Shown piece by piece: positions 1 to 9,569 of a DNA stretch of 64,000 nt. How positions within the stretch are numbered: position 1 is the stretch's first letter; every line of letters starts with the position of its first letter. The translations under genes were made by a program, and so were the position numbers. The notes beneath the pieces were generated by a model that ran no database searches, was not told where the DNA came from, and was given only the letters and a program-made list of their open reading frames with translations. The stretch comes from Asticcacaulis sp. AC466. Lineage in GTDB: Bacteria > Pseudomonadota > Alphaproteobacteria > Caulobacterales > Caulobacteraceae. Where the stretch lies: the NCBI RefSeq assembly GCF_000495815.1, contig NZ_AWGE01000009.1, forward strand, positions 80,255-144,254, given 5' to 3'.

Positions 1-62
1 GTCCTCAACTCGTTACAAAAACGCGATTGCACACATCATGATTTTCCGCCGGATGCTCACAG

Positions 63-87
63 AATAAGAAAACAATGTGTTCTTATT
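63..87. repeat. AT-rich inverted repeat
   Basis: AATAAGAA and TTCTTATT form a perfect 8-bp inverted repeat around a 9-base spacer, followed by TTGTGAG. It could be an operator or a weak terminator for a gene lying left of the window; the stem has only two G-C pairs, so a terminator role is doubtful. Confidence 0.4.
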
Positions 88-139
88 TTGTGAGCTGTAT
101 CATCATAACGCGCTATGTTCAGTCTGTCGTGCGGTTTCC

Positions 140-154
140 TTAATCAACCCTTAA
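140..154. promoter_or_regulatory. Candidate CtrA-binding site (TTAA-N7-TTAA)
   Basis: The sequence TTAATCAACCCTTAA matches the full CtrA consensus TTAA-N7-TTAA exactly. CtrA is the master cell-cycle regulator of Caulobacterales and DivK, which controls it, is encoded in this window. The site lies 287 bases before the phasin start, far for direct promoter control, so it may serve a gene to the left. Single exact match; not tested against background frequency. Confidence 0.35.
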
Positions 155-440
155 GCTCACCGCTTCGTGACCGAAAGCCGTTTCCTTAATATCTCACTCA
201 ACTCGAACCAGTTCAGGCCCATTCGGTCCTGCCCACCATATCAGACAACCAGTAAGCATCTGAATATGCCAAGAATCTCTCATATATGGGGAATTTGTCT
301 CTTCACTATCATGTTAGATTTTGTGCAGCGCAACATAAAGCTTGACCCCATGCTGCACTTGCGTTATACATATCTCCAATCGGGCTCCGGCGTTAACTAC
401 GGCGCGCGGTGCTCAAGCTCACATGAAAAAGGAGTTACCC

Positions 441-878
441 ATGTCGGAAGCTGCTGAAACCATCAAGTCGAACTTTGACAAATACACCACCGCCGGCAAC
501 CAAGCCTTCAAGGAGAGTGTCGAAAAGAGCCTCGGCGCGCTGAACGAAGTCAACGGCCTTGCCAAGGGCAATGTCGAAGCCGTCGTCGAATCGCTGACCG
601 CGGCCACTAAGGGCGCGGAAACGGTTGGTGCCCAAGCCATCGCCTTCTCCAAGAAGAATTGGGAAGAAGCTGTCGCGGCTGCCAAGACACTGTCCGGCGC
701 CAAGTCGGTCCAGGAAGTGATCGAGCTGCAATCGAAGTACGCCAAGTCTTCGATGGAAGCCTATGTCTCGGAAATGAACCTGCTGACCGAAACCCTGTCG
801 GCGTCGTTCAAGGACACCTTCAAGCCGATCAACGCGCGCATGACTGCCGCTGTTGAAAAGTTCCAGTCCTACCGTTAA
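441..878 (+). CDS. Phasin family protein
   Basis: A 145-residue, Ala/Lys/Glu-rich, almost wholly helical protein with no signal peptide, typical of the Phasin_2 family that coats polyhydroxyalkanoate granules or acts as a stress-linked helical protein. The start at 441 is chosen because AAAAGGAG (427-434) sits correctly before it; an in-frame ATG at 423 would place that ribosome site inside the gene. The C-terminal half (VQEVIELQSKYAKSSMEAY) is the most family-like part. It is monocistronic and followed by a strong terminator. No PHA synthase is in the window, so granule association is inferred from family only. Confidence 0.85.
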   Translation: MSEAAETIKSNFDKYTTAGNQAFKESVEKSLGALNEVNGLAKGNVEAVVESLTAATKGAETVGAQAIAFSKKNWEEAVAAAKTLSGAKSVQEVIELQSKYAKSSMEAYVSEMNLLTETLSASFKDTFKPINARMTAAVEKFQSYR

Positions 879-923
879 ACCCCGACGTCGGTTAACGCCG
901 ACGCTGCGGCCAAATTTGAAGCT

Positions 924-957
924 CCATGTCCGCCCGGGCATGGGGCTTTTATTTTTT
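924..957 (+). terminator. Rho-independent terminator of the phasin gene
   Basis: CCATGTCC-GCCC-GGGCATGG forms an 8-bp stem (one G-T pair) with a 4-base loop, followed by a T-rich tract (ctttta then six T). Confidence 0.85.
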
Positions 958-1005
958 GCGCCGCCTCCCATATGGACGGTGTCACCGTGTCCATCACAAA
1001 TTGAT

Positions 1006-1027
1006 ATCACAGCGTTAAAACTGTGAT
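1006..1027. promoter_or_regulatory. Operator-like inverted repeat upstream of clpS
   Basis: ATCACAG and CTGTGAT form a perfect 7-bp inverted repeat around an 8-base spacer (CGTTAAAA), about 130 bases before clpS. An imperfect repeat (ATGGAC-GGTG / CACC-GT-GTCCAT) lies just upstream at 972-994. The first could bind a dimeric regulator; no regulator is identified. Confidence 0.35.
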
Positions 1028-1154
1028 CGTTTGTGGGCAGGTTCGTGCATTTACCCCTTAACACTCGGTCCTTTTGGTCTATCTTGTAATGAAGCGACTC
1101 CTGCATATCTATTAAGGCAGAGGTCTAACCTGACAGGACCCGAGACGTTTTGAG

Positions 1155-1511
1155 ATGAAGTTGGTTTTAGAAGATACATTGATGGCCGCCGAAAAAGGCA
1201 TGACCACCCGTCCGGGTCAGTCAACCGGTTTGCTGGTTGATACCAAGCCCAAGGCGCAAAAGCCGTCCCTGTATCGTGTTCTCATTCTGAATGACGATTA
1301 CACGCCGATGGAATTCGTCGTCTATGTGCTGGAACGTTTTTTCAACAAGTCGCGTGAAGAAGCCACGCTGATCATGTTGCATGTGCACCAAACGGGGGTG
1401 GGGGTATGCGGTGTCTATACCTATGAGGTCGCGGAAACGAAGGTGGCTCAGGTCGTTGACATGGCCCGCCGTCATCAGCATCCGCTGCAATGCACGATGG
1501 AGAAGGACTGA
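1155..1511 (+). CDS. clpS: ATP-dependent Clp protease adaptor ClpS
   Basis: ClpS delivers N-end-rule substrates to the ClpAP protease. The core from [17 protein letters not shown] onward, through the HxxG segment and the C-terminal [14 protein letters not shown], is a textbook ClpS fold and very close to the Caulobacter protein. The first 25-35 residues are variable. Starts at 1155, 1182 and 1200 are all possible; the last has AAAAAGG in front, the second gives a length closest to Caulobacter ClpS, and none has a perfect ribosome site. clpA follows 205 bases downstream in the same direction, the usual pairing. Confidence 0.95.
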   Translation: MKLVLEDTLMAAEKGMTTRPGQSTGLLVDTKPKAQKPSLYRVLILNDDYTPMEFVVYVLERFFNKSREEATLIMLHVHQTGVGVCGVYTYEVAETKVAQVVDMARRHQHPLQCTMEKD

Positions 1512-1660
1512 TCCAGGCGACACCGATCTCGGTATAACCTGGGCAAGGGTCGTATCCGCCGGAGACGCGAAAAGGGCCCCCGAAGTAACAGTTACGTGTG
1601 GCGTGGGTTCAGATAGGGTTCAGTTTGATTATGGTAAATCATCCTAAACCTTTTGGGTTT

Positions 1661-1690
1661 TGAGTTGAGTTAGTTGAGTAAGTTGAGTTG
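1661..1690 (+). repeat. Short GTTGAGT tandem repeat in the clpA leader
   Basis: Imperfect direct repeats of GTTGAGTT/GTTGAGTAA run up to the clpA ribosome site (AGGAGG, 1707-1712). The strand is almost free of C here, so the leader RNA should be unstructured. Role unknown. Confidence 0.5.
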
Positions 1691-1716
1691 GGGTTTTAAG
1701 GTTTTAGGAGGTTGTC

Positions 1717-4032
1717 ATGCCGTCTTTTTCAAGCGCTTTAGAGGAAACCCTGCATAGGGCCGTCGGTCATGCCAACGCGCATCACCACGAATATGCCACG
1801 CTTGAGCACCTCCTGTTGGCGCTGATCGATGATGTCGACGCTGCCGCCGTCATGAGTGCCTGCAATGTGGATCTCGCCAAGCTACGTACCGCTCTGGACG
1901 CCTATATCGAGACCGATCTGAAGTCACTGGTCGAGCCGCAATCGGAGGAAGCCAAGCCGACGGCCGGGTTCCAACGCGTTATCCAACGCGCGGTGATCCA
2001 TGTCCAAAGCTCGGGCCGCGACGAAGTCACAGGCGCAAATGTCCTGGTCGCCATCTTCTCCGAGCGCGAATCGCATGCCGCCTTTTTCCTGCAAGAGCAG
2101 GAAATGACGCGCTATGATGCGGTCAACTATATCGCCCACGGCATTGCCAAGAAGCCGGGCGCGACGGAAGCCCGCGTCGTTCGCGGCGCTACCGAGGATA
2201 ATGCCAACACCAGCGAGGAAAAAGGCAAGGGCGGTTCCACTGACGCGCTGGCCGCCTATTGCGTCGACCTCAATGAAAAATCGCGTCACGGCAAGGTCGA
2301 TCCGCTGATTGGCCGGTCGGCGGAGGTTGAGCGCGCTATCCAGATCCTGTGCCGCCGTACCAAGAACAATCCGCTTCTGGTCGGTGATCCGGGCGTCGGC
2401 AAGACGGCCATCGCCGAAGGCCTGGCCAAGAAGATCGTCGACGGTGAGGTCCCCGATGTTCTGGCGGGCGCCACCATCTATTCCCTCGACATGGGTACGT
2501 TACTGGCCGGCACCCGCTATCGCGGTGACTTTGAAGAACGCGTCAAGCAGGTCGTCAAGGAATTGGAGGCGCATCCCAATGCCGTCCTGTTCATCGACGA
2601 AATTCATACGGTTATCGGCGCGGGTGCGACCTCCGGCGGGGCCATGGATGCCTCCAATTTGCTGAAGCCTGCCCTGGCCGCCGGTACCCTGCGCTGCATG
2701 GGATCGACCACCTATAAGGAATATCGTCAGCACTTCGAAAAGGATCGCGCCCTGGTTCGCCGCTTCCAGAAGATTGACGTCAATGAACCGACCCTGGACG
2801 ATACCATCAAGATTCTGAAGGGCCTCAAGCCATACTACGAGACCTTCCACCATCTGAAATACACCGACGCCGCCATCAAGACCGCGGTCGAGCTGTCGGC
2901 GCGTTACATCACTGACCGCAAGCTGCCCGACAAAGCGATTGACGTGATCGACGAAGCGGGCGCCTTGCAAATGGTTCTGCCGGAACACAAGCGCCGCAAG
3001 GTGATCGGTCCGAAAGAAATCGAATATGTCGTCTCGAAGATCGCCCGCGTGCCGTCCAAGACGGTGTCGCGTGACGATACCCAGGCGCTGCGCGATCTGA
3101 AAACCGATCTCAACCGCGTTGTGTTCGGGCAGGATGAGGCCATCGAGCAGTTGTCAACCGCGATCAAGCTGTCCCGCGCCGGTCTGCGCGATCCGCAAAA
3201 GCCGATCGGTTGTTACCTGTTCTCCGGACCGACCGGTGTCGGCAAGACAGAAGTGGCGAAGCAATTGGCCGCGACCATGGGGATCGACCTGCTGCGTTTC
3301 GACATGTCGGAATATATGGAACGCCACACGGTTTCGCGTCTGATCGGCGCGCCTCCGGGCTATGTCGGACACGATCAGGGCGGCCTGCTGACCGATGCGG
3401 TCGATCAGCAACCGCACTCGATCGTCCTGCTCGACGAAATCGAAAAGGCGCATTCGGACATCTACAACATCCTGCTTCAGGTTATGGACCATGGCGTGCT
3501 GACGGATGCGGTGGGTAAGAAGGTCGATTTCCGCAATGTGATCCTGATCATGACCACCAATGCCGGGGCGTCTGATAACCAGAAGAACTCGATCGGCTTC
3601 GGCCGTGAAAAGGTCTCCGGCGAAGACGAAGCTGCGATCAAGCGTTTGTTTACGCCGGAATTCCGCAACCGCCTGGATGCCATCGTGACCTTCAAGCAAC
3701 TGAAGCAGGACGTGATTGCGCAGGTTGTCCAGAAGTTCATTATGCAGTTGGAAATGCAACTGGCTGACCGCCACATCTCGATCGAACTGACCGACGAAGC
3801 GGCTGCCTGGCTGAGCGAAAACGGATATGATGAACTGTATGGCGCCCGTCCGCTGGCACGCGTCATACAGGAAAACATCAAGAAGCCGCTGGCCGACGAA
3901 ATTCTCTTCGGCAAGCTGGTCAAGGGTGGACATATCTTGGTCAAGTTGACGGACGGCAAGATTGCCTTCGATATAACGCCGTCGCAAAAGGGCGCCGATA
4001 AGCCTGGCGCCAAGGCTGAAATCGTCGAGTAA
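1717..4032 (+). CDS. clpA: ATP-dependent Clp protease ATP-binding subunit ClpA
   Basis: AAA+ unfoldase that feeds substrates to ClpP in the cytoplasm. The 771 residues show the ClpA order: N-terminal double Clp_N repeat (about 1-145) that binds ClpS, first AAA module with Walker A GDPGVGKT near residue 223 and Walker B FIDEIHT, second module with GPTGVGKT near residue 504, and an IGF tripeptide near residue 626 that docks on ClpP. There is no ClpB-type coiled-coil middle domain, which separates it from ClpB/ClpC. Strong ribosome site AGGAGG precedes the ATG. Length matches the family; a strong terminator follows. Confidence 0.97.
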   Translation: MPSFSSALEETLHRAVGHANAHHHEYATLEHLLLALIDDVDAAAVMSACNVDLAKLRTALDAYIETDLKSLVEPQSEEAKPTAGFQRVIQRAVIHVQSSGRDEVTGANVLVAIFSERESHAAFFLQEQEMTRYDAVNYIAHGIAKKPGATEARVVRGATEDNANTSEEKGKGGSTDALAAYCVDLNEKSRHGKVDPLIGRSAEVERAIQILCRRTKNNPLLVGDPGVGKTAIAEGLAKKIVDGEVPDVLAGATIYSLDMGTLLAGTRYRGDFEERVKQVVKELEAHPNAVLFIDEIHTVIGAGATSGGAMDASNLLKPALAAGTLRCMGSTTYKEYRQHFEKDRALVRRFQKIDVNEPTLDDTIKILKGLKPYYETFHHLKYTDAAIKTAVELSARYITDRKLPDKAIDVIDEAGALQMVLPEHKRRKVIGPKEIEYVVSKIARVPSKTVSRDDTQALRDLKTDLNRVVFGQDEAIEQLSTAIKLSRAGLRDPQKPIGCYLFSGPTGVGKTEVAKQLAATMGIDLLRFDMSEYMERHTVSRLIGAPPGYVGHDQGGLLTDAVDQQPHSIVLLDEIEKAHSDIYNILLQVMDHGVLTDAVGKKVDFRNVILIMTTNAGASDNQKNSIGFGREKVSGEDEAAIKRLFTPEFRNRLDAIVTFKQLKQDVIAQVVQKFIMQLEMQLADRHISIELTDEAAAWLSENGYDELYGARPLARVIQENIKKPLADEILFGKLVKGGHILVKLTDGKIAFDITPSQKGADKPGAKAEIVE

Positions 4033-4049
4033 TTGACGGTCAAAGGAAT

Positions 4050-4086
4050 AAAGCCCCTGAAACGCACGTTTCAGGGGCTTTTTTTG
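4050..4086 (+). terminator. Rho-independent terminator of clpA
   Basis: AGCCCCTGAAACG and CGTTTCAGGGGCT form a long perfect stem with a 2-base loop, then seven T. Confidence 0.95.
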
Positions 4087-4173
4087 TGCCGATGGATCGG
4101 TGAAGCAAGCAGCGGGGGGCTCTTTAAATTGTAACCCGAGCACCTACATAAGCTTGACCTCACGGAGAGTACC

Positions 4174-5172
4174 ATGATCCCATTTTCGATCCTCGACCTG
4201 TCGCAGATTTCAGACGGCAGCACGATTTCAGACGCGCTCGCCAGTTCGGCCAAAATGGCGCAGACGGCGGAAGAGAATGGCTATTCCCGCTATTGGCTGG
4301 CCGAACATCACGGTATGCCGGGCATCGCTTCGGCCGCGACCTCATTGGTCATTTCTCACGTCGGGGCGGCGACTCAGAAGATACGCATCGGCTCCGGCGG
4401 CATTATGTTGCCGAACCATTCGCCCTTGGTGATTGCGGAGCAATTTGGCACGCTCGAAGCCCTGTATCCCGGCCGGGTCGATCTCGGGATTGGCCGCGCT
4501 CCCGGCACGGACGTGGCGACGGCTCGCGCCCTGCGTCGTCATCAGGAAGCAGGGGTTGAAAGCTTTCCAAACGATATCATAGAGTTGCAGCGCCTTCTTG
4601 GGACGCCGGATGACAGCCAGAGGATTTTAGCCGTACCCGGCATGAATTCGCACGTGCCTATCTGGCTGCTGGGGTCATCACTCTACAGCGCGCAACTGGC
4701 GGCACAACTGGGGCTTCCCTACGCGTTTGCGTCGCATTTTGCACCGGAACTGTTGTTCGATGCGCTGCACCTGTACCGGACGCATTTTCGTCCGTCGGAG
4801 GCCTATGCCAAGCCGCACACAATGGTCGGTGTAATGGGCGTGGCCGCGGATACGGACGCCGAAGCCGACTATCTGTATACCTCGATGCAGCAATCCTTCG
4901 CCAATCTGCGCCGTAATGTCCGTAAGCCGTTTCCGCGTCCGGACTACGACGCCGTGGCCAACCTGACGCCGGATGAGCAGGCGATGATCGACCACATGTT
5001 GCGTTTCGCCATGGTTGGATCGCCGGCGACGATCGAAAAGCGCCTGGGGAGCTTTCTCGACCAGACTCAGGCAGACGAACTGATCATCTCCATGCCGATC
5101 CACAGCGTCGCGGCGCGTCTCAAGTCGGTTGAGTTGTTCGCTGGCTTGCCTTTCATGCAAAAGGTTCAGTAG
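4174..5172 (+). CDS. LLM class flavin-dependent oxidoreductase
   Basis: A 332-residue luciferase-like monooxygenase-fold protein. Visible marks are the early WLAEHHGMP segment, the IRIGSGGIMLPNHSPLVIAEQ strand-helix, and LGIGRAPGTD, all typical of the YhbW/MsnO8 subgroup that uses reduced FMN. The substrate cannot be told from sequence. GGAG lies 8 bases before the ATG. It converges on the DUF4153 gene, and the two stop codons overlap by 7 bases. No signal peptide; cytoplasmic. Confidence 0.9.
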   Translation: MIPFSILDLSQISDGSTISDALASSAKMAQTAEENGYSRYWLAEHHGMPGIASAATSLVISHVGAATQKIRIGSGGIMLPNHSPLVIAEQFGTLEALYPGRVDLGIGRAPGTDVATARALRRHQEAGVESFPNDIIELQRLLGTPDDSQRILAVPGMNSHVPIWLLGSSLYSAQLAAQLGLPYAFASHFAPELLFDALHLYRTHFRPSEAYAKPHTMVGVMGVAADTDAEADYLYTSMQQSFANLRRNVRKPFPRPDYDAVANLTPDEQAMIDHMLRFAMVGSPATIEKRLGSFLDQTQADELIISMPIHSVAARLKSVELFAGLPFMQKVQ

Positions 5173-6926
5173 GAGACCAGGTCTTCGCCTGTCTTGGTGT
5201 TGCGGTGGCTGTCGCGGATATCGATGATCTTATCGCCGATTTTCAGGTCGTCGAATATCGGGCGCTGGGCTAAAGCCTGGCCCTTTCGGAAGGCTTCGGC
5301 GTCGGTGGGCGTCAGGTAGACATTGCTCATCAGTCGCCATTGATTATTCGCCTGACTGTCCTTCAGGAAGATCGACATGGCCTTGCCATCCAGGATGGCG
5401 ACCTCTGGGATATTGTCGTGATTGAGGTCGATTAAAGCGGCATAGCAGCCTGGCACCGCCGCCGAAGCCGTGGCGCAGTCGGGCAGGTCTTGCGCCGGAT
5501 AGGCCTGGCTCAGAAAATCGGCGGGCAGCAGGGTGCCCTTAGGAGACACGACGAACTGTTTTACGTCCGGGGTGTGCGTGGACGGTTTGGCGGCATCGGC
5601 GAGAACCCAGCGGTCTTCATCCTTGAGAGCCAGGGCGGTGCGTGCGGCATCGCGGACGGCTTGCGTATGTCCGGCTTGGCCCAGGCGTTTAAGGGCATCA
5701 CGTCCATAGGTGCCGGTTTCAAAGCGTAGGACGCGCCAGTCAAAGGCAGCGGGTGTTATCTTGCCGCCATCGATGCGCGCGGCCTGGGCCTCGGCGCTCA
5801 GGCGATACGGATCGGCGATGGGCGTCAGTACGGCCAGGAAAAGGCCAGCCATGACGAAGGCCAGGGCAATATTGGCCAACTCGATACCGCGCAGCCAACG
5901 GCCACGCCAAACAGCAGCAACGGTATAGGCGAGGCCGAACAGGCAGGCGATGATGACGCCAACCGCCGCCATGGCGCGTTCCGGGGTCAGGCCATATTGT
6001 TCGATGCGTAAATAAAGGCTGTAGGCCGCCAGCCCGGCGAACACCAGCGTCAGACCGCAGGCGATCCGGGACGACACTTTCAACACGATATGGACCGGAC
6101 GTTCCGCGTCCCCTTGCTGATAGGCGGCATTGATCAGCAGGACGAGAGCCACGCACGCTGTGAGCAGGGAAGCTGTCGCGGCCTTTGTTTTCCATAGGGG
6201 CTCCAATCCGCTGAAACAAAGCGATACAGCAAACAGGACACCAATGAAGGCGATGACTGGCAGCAGCCAGGACAGAACGCCCAGCACAAGTGACCGGAAA
6301 TTGCTCATCAGCCGGGTTTGCACGTCGCCAAGATTGACGGCCGAAGCGATGGCCAGGCCGCTTAGCGGCCAGGCGAAATAGGCATTGGCCAGCAGATCCT
6401 TGAACCAGGTAAAACCGATGAAGCCCAGGAGGGCGGCGCCAAGCCACAATATCCCCCAGAACAGGCCGGTGAATATCATGGCCAGGATGAGTTGCACGCC
6501 CCGTTTCCACGCCTCGTCGAAATAGAGCGGGTAGGGCGCGACAGGCTTTCCGGCCTGGTCGGCGGAAGACACCAGTTCATGACTGATGAACAGGAAGGGG
6601 TAGATAAGGAAGGACAGGTTGAAAAAGAACGGATTGAAGGACGCGTCGGTGTTGTGCGCCGCGCGGTTCCACGCGATGACGGCGATCACGGCCAGGGCGG
6701 CGGCACCCCATACCGCTAGGCTGATCCGGCGCATCGCGCCCGCACCGGCCCACAGCACGAATGCGCCAAGCATCAGGGTGCTGGCCAAAACCTGTTGCCA
6801 CAGTACGGGGGCGCTGTCGTGGGCTTCGATCTGCTTGATCAGCCAGCCCAGAATTCCACCGAAGACCAATCCGACACCCAGCCGGACGATAAGCGTTTCG
6901 CGCGCGTTCAGTCCTGAATTGGTCAT
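5166..6926 (-). CDS. DUF4153 domain-containing membrane protein
   Basis: A 586-residue integral membrane protein. About eleven hydrophobic segments fill residues 10-380, with the conserved FNLSFLIYPFLFISHELV and YFDEAWKRGVQLILA blocks of DUF4153. The last 200 residues are soluble and probably exported, with a DLNHDNIPEVAIL segment resembling an FG-GAP/calcium-binding loop. The function of DUF4153 is unknown. AAAGGGAAA precedes the ATG. It is followed by no obvious partner gene on its strand. Confidence 0.8.
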   Translation of the reverse strand: MTNSGLNARETLIVRLGVGLVFGGILGWLIKQIEAHDSAPVLWQQVLASTLMLGAFVLWAGAGAMRRISLAVWGAAALAVIAVIAWNRAAHNTDASFNPFFFNLSFLIYPFLFISHELVSSADQAGKPVAPYPLYFDEAWKRGVQLILAMIFTGLFWGILWLGAALLGFIGFTWFKDLLANAYFAWPLSGLAIASAVNLGDVQTRLMSNFRSLVLGVLSWLLPVIAFIGVLFAVSLCFSGLEPLWKTKAATASLLTACVALVLLINAAYQQGDAERPVHIVLKVSSRIACGLTLVFAGLAAYSLYLRIEQYGLTPERAMAAVGVIIACLFGLAYTVAAVWRGRWLRGIELANIALAFVMAGLFLAVLTPIADPYRLSAEAQAARIDGGKITPAAFDWRVLRFETGTYGRDALKRLGQAGHTQAVRDAARTALALKDEDRWVLADAAKPSTHTPDVKQFVVSPKGTLLPADFLSQAYPAQDLPDCATASAAVPGCYAALIDLNHDNIPEVAILDGKAMSIFLKDSQANNQWRLMSNVYLTPTDAEAFRKGQALAQRPIFDDLKIGDKIIDIRDSHRNTKTGEDLVSY

Positions 6927-6994
6927 GCGATTTCCCTTTCCGGGAGGCTATCACATAAGCTTGGTCGGTCAAACCATGGGGGTTCGGCGTAACG

Positions 6995-7633
6995 CTATAT
7001 GCGGCCCATGGTGGTTTGCGCGTTGTAGATCTGTTGGATGGGCGCATTATTCGGATCGAGCGGAATCATGCGCCATTTGCCGTCGCTTTCCTCAAAGCGG
7101 ACCGGCGCGGCGTTCGGACTCGAATACATGTCGTTGAGGAACTTACGCGTGACAGCGCGGAACGGGATGCCATGGAAGACGAACAGACATGTTCCGCCGC
7201 TTAGTTGCTCGTCCGCCCTGTGGTCATTGATGCAGTCATAAACCCGATCAATGACCTGACCCAGCGGTTCGGCATTGTGCGGATAATGCTTACCATCCAG
7301 GTCGGCAGCAGGGTTCATATGCTCGCGCATGTCTTCGCGGTGCTGGCGAACCTCGTCTATGGTCATGCCTTCGAATAGGCCGAAATTGCGCTCTATCAGC
7401 CGGTCATCGATGATCGGTTCGAGCGCGCAGGCCGCGCCGACGATCCGCGCCGTTTCCAGCGCGCGCGACAACGGGCTGGCGACGATCCGGGTCAGGCCCT
7501 GAGTTTTGAGTATATCGGCCGCCACATGCGCCTGGGCGCGCCCGGTGTCGTTGAGCGGAATGTCGGTTGATCCCTGGAGGCGGGCCTGTACGTTCCAGTC
7601 GGTCTGGCCGTGGCGAAGGACGTAGAAGGTCAT
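6995..7633 (-). CDS. Histidine phosphatase family protein (phosphoglycerate mutase-like)
   Basis: A 212-residue branch-1 histidine phosphatase: the catalytic LRHGQTDWN motif is at the N-terminus, followed by LQGSTDIPLNDTGRAQA and ASPLSRALETA, with the second histidine in VFHGIPFRA. Substrate is not predictable. The ATG overlaps the stop of the HIT gene by 4 bases (ATGA), so the two are translated together. Confidence 0.9.
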   Translation of the reverse strand: MTFYVLRHGQTDWNVQARLQGSTDIPLNDTGRAQAHVAADILKTQGLTRIVASPLSRALETARIVGAACALEPIIDDRLIERNFGLFEGMTIDEVRQHREDMREHMNPAADLDGKHYPHNAEPLGQVIDRVYDCINDHRADEQLSGGTCLFVFHGIPFRAVTRKFLNDMYSSPNAAPVRFEESDGKWRMIPLDPNNAPIQQIYNAQTTMGRI

Positions 7634-8064
7634 GACAGTTTGGCTTGGATTTGCGCAGCCACGTCTTTCAATTCAGCCATGTCCGCCATCTTGCCGGCGG
7701 CGTGGGGACGCTCCGCCGTGTCGTCCCAGACGGGAATGATGTGGAAGTGAATATGGAACACGGTCTGACCCGACGCCTCGCCGTTGAACTGCGCGATACG
7801 GATGCCGTCTGGCGTCAGGGCGTCGCGCACGGCGCGCCCGATGCGCTGGGTCTGGACGATCAGGTTTTGCAGGTCGTCCGCTGGAATATCGAATAGATTG
7901 CACGCCGCGACCTTCGGGATGACCAGCGTATGGCCCTTCGACTGCGGGAAAACATCCATGAAACTCAAGGTGCGATCGTCTTCATAGACCTTTACCGACG
8001 GGATGTCGCCCGCCAGAATCTTGGCGAAAATATTAGTGGGGTCGTAGTGTGCGGCCAGGCTCAT
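7630..8064 (-). CDS. HIT family nucleotide-binding protein
   Basis: A 144-residue histidine-triad protein. The HxHxHxx signature is present as HIHFHIIP near residue 100, preceded by the family block SFMDVFPQSKGHTLVIPK. HIT proteins hydrolyse or transfer nucleotides from nucleoside phosphoramidates and dinucleoside polyphosphates. First gene of a two-gene unit with the histidine phosphatase; divergent from crcB. Confidence 0.93.
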   Translation of the reverse strand: MSLAAHYDPTNIFAKILAGDIPSVKVYEDDRTLSFMDVFPQSKGHTLVIPKVAACNLFDIPADDLQNLIVQTQRIGRAVRDALTPDGIRIAQFNGEASGQTVFHIHFHIIPVWDDTAERPHAAGKMADMAELKDVAAQIQAKLS

Positions 8065-8145
8065 GGATGGGTTTACCCTGTATTTTGTTCCGATTCCAAG
8101 CTTAAAGGACTATGAGGATCAGGTGAAGAGGGGTATTACGCGCCT

Positions 8146-8550
8146 ATGTTCAATCTGTGTCTTGTCATGTTGGGGGGCGCCTTCGGCTCCGCAGCCCGCT
8201 ATGGTCTGGGGCGGTTGACGGCGGGCTGGTGGGCGAGCGAAGCCTGGCCGCTGAACGTCTGGCCTCTCGGGACCTTCATGGCCAATGTCATTGGTGGCCT
8301 GCTTATGGGGCTGCTCATGGGGCTGCTGCTTGGCCCCTTGAAAGGCGTGCTGGATACTGAACGCGCCCGCTTGTTGCTGGGCGTCGGGGTATTGGGCGGC
8401 TTCACGACCTTTTCGTCTTTTTCGCTGGAAGCCGTTCAGATGCTTGAACGTCGCGCCTACGGGCTGGCGGCGGGATATATTACTCTGTCGCTTGTCCTGT
8501 CCATTGCCGCGCTGATGGCCGGCCTGTTCCTGATCCGAAAGTTTGCGTAA
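8146..8550 (+). CDS. crcB: Fluoride efflux channel CrcB
   Basis: A 134-residue four-helix membrane protein of the CrcB/Fluc family, which works as a dual-topology dimer exporting fluoride. The N-terminal GGAFGSAARYGLGR and central GGFTTFSSFSLE blocks are diagnostic; the latter holds the fluoride-lining Phe and Ser residues. No fluoride riboswitch was recognised in the 81-base leader. The stop shares one base with the next ATG (TAATG), so the pseudouridine synthase is translationally coupled. Confidence 0.94.
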   Translation: MFNLCLVMLGGAFGSAARYGLGRLTAGWWASEAWPLNVWPLGTFMANVIGGLLMGLLMGLLLGPLKGVLDTERARLLLGVGVLGGFTTFSSFSLEAVQMLERRAYGLAAGYITLSLVLSIAALMAGLFLIRKFA

Positions 8551-9554
8551 TGAGCAAGGAAGTCAAAACCCTCTATATTACCGACGGCGAGGACGGTATC
8601 CGCGTTGATCGCTTTTTCAAGCGCCGCTGGCCGCATCTGAACCACGTGATGCTCAACAAACTGCTGCGCTCCGGTCAGGTGCGCGTCGATGGTGGCCGTG
8701 TAAAGGCCGATACTCGCCTGACCGCCGGCTCGACCATCCGCGTCCCGCCCTTGCCGGATGCCCCTGACGTCGATCAGCAAAAGCGCGAACGCGCCATGCT
8801 GAGTCCGCAGGAAATCCGTTTTGCGCATTCGATGGTCCTGTACGAGGACGAAGACGTGATCGCGCTGAATAAGCCGTCGGGCCTGGCTGTCCAGGGCGGC
8901 ACCAAGACCAAGAACCACGTCGACCGGCTGCTGTCGGCTTGGGGCGAGGGGCTGGAACGTCCGCGCCTCGTCCACCGTCTCGATCGTGACACATCGGGCG
9001 TCCTGCTGCTGGGCAAGTCTCCGCAGGCGGCGGCGCGTCTGTCGGGCGCCTTCGCCAAGCGTCGGGCGCAGAAAACCTATTGGGCCTTGGTGGTCGGCAA
9101 CCCGAAGCCGGAAGAAGGCTATATCGATACGCCCCTGATCAAGAAGGGCTTTCACGACCGGGAAATCGTCCAGCCGGCCGAGCCCAACGAACCGGGTGCC
9201 GAGGCGGCGGAAACCGAATATGTCACCATCTCGCGCGCCGGTCCGCGCGTATCGTGGATGGCGTTGCGTCCGCACACCGGCCGAACGCACCAGTTGCGCG
9301 CCCACATGCAGGCCATCGGTCATTCGATCCTGGGCGACCCGAAATACGGCAATGAGGCCAGCCAGTCCCTGTCCGAAGGGCTGAACCTGCAACTGCATCA
9401 CCGCCGCATCGAACTGCCGCATCCGACGCAAGGCACGCTGATTGTCGAGGCGCCGCTCGATCCGGTCATTCAGGCTGGTTTCGACCGCTTTGGCTTCGAT
9501 GAGCACGAGGCGGAGAACGATCCCTTCGCCAATATGAAGAAGAAAAAGCGGTAG
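8550..9554 (+). CDS. RluC/RluD-type ribosomal RNA pseudouridine synthase
   Basis: A 334-residue RNA-modifying enzyme with an N-terminal S4 domain (GIRVDRFFKRRWP... through the LLRSGQVRVDG segment) and a RluA-class catalytic domain. The catalytic aspartate lies in HRLDRDTSGVLLL, and RPHTGRTHQLRAHM is the conserved RNA-contact strand. RluC (23S) is the best match, RluD possible. The C-terminus ends in a Lys-rich tail. Coupled to crcB. Confidence 0.9.
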   Translation: MSKEVKTLYITDGEDGIRVDRFFKRRWPHLNHVMLNKLLRSGQVRVDGGRVKADTRLTAGSTIRVPPLPDAPDVDQQKRERAMLSPQEIRFAHSMVLYEDEDVIALNKPSGLAVQGGTKTKNHVDRLLSAWGEGLERPRLVHRLDRDTSGVLLLGKSPQAAARLSGAFAKRRAQKTYWALVVGNPKPEEGYIDTPLIKKGFHDREIVQPAEPNEPGAEAAETEYVTISRAGPRVSWMALRPHTGRTHQLRAHMQAIGHSILGDPKYGNEASQSLSEGLNLQLHHRRIELPHPTQGTLIVEAPLDPVIQAGFDRFGFDEHEAENDPFANMKKKKR

Positions 9555-9569
9555 GTCCGGAGTAGTCTC

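Larger units (their letters stand above)
1..440. other. Upstream region of the phasin gene, no gene seen
   Basis: AT-richer leader with no convincing coding frame; the frames that are open lack ribosome sites. It holds an AT-rich inverted repeat at 63-87 and an exact TTAA-N7-TTAA motif at 140-154, both listed separately. Anything encoded to the left lies outside the window. Confidence 0.6.

Noticed and set aside
8065..8145. Possible fluoride riboswitch in the crcB leader
   Set aside because: The 81-base leader lacks the conserved pseudoknot sequence of the crcB riboswitch that I can recognise.
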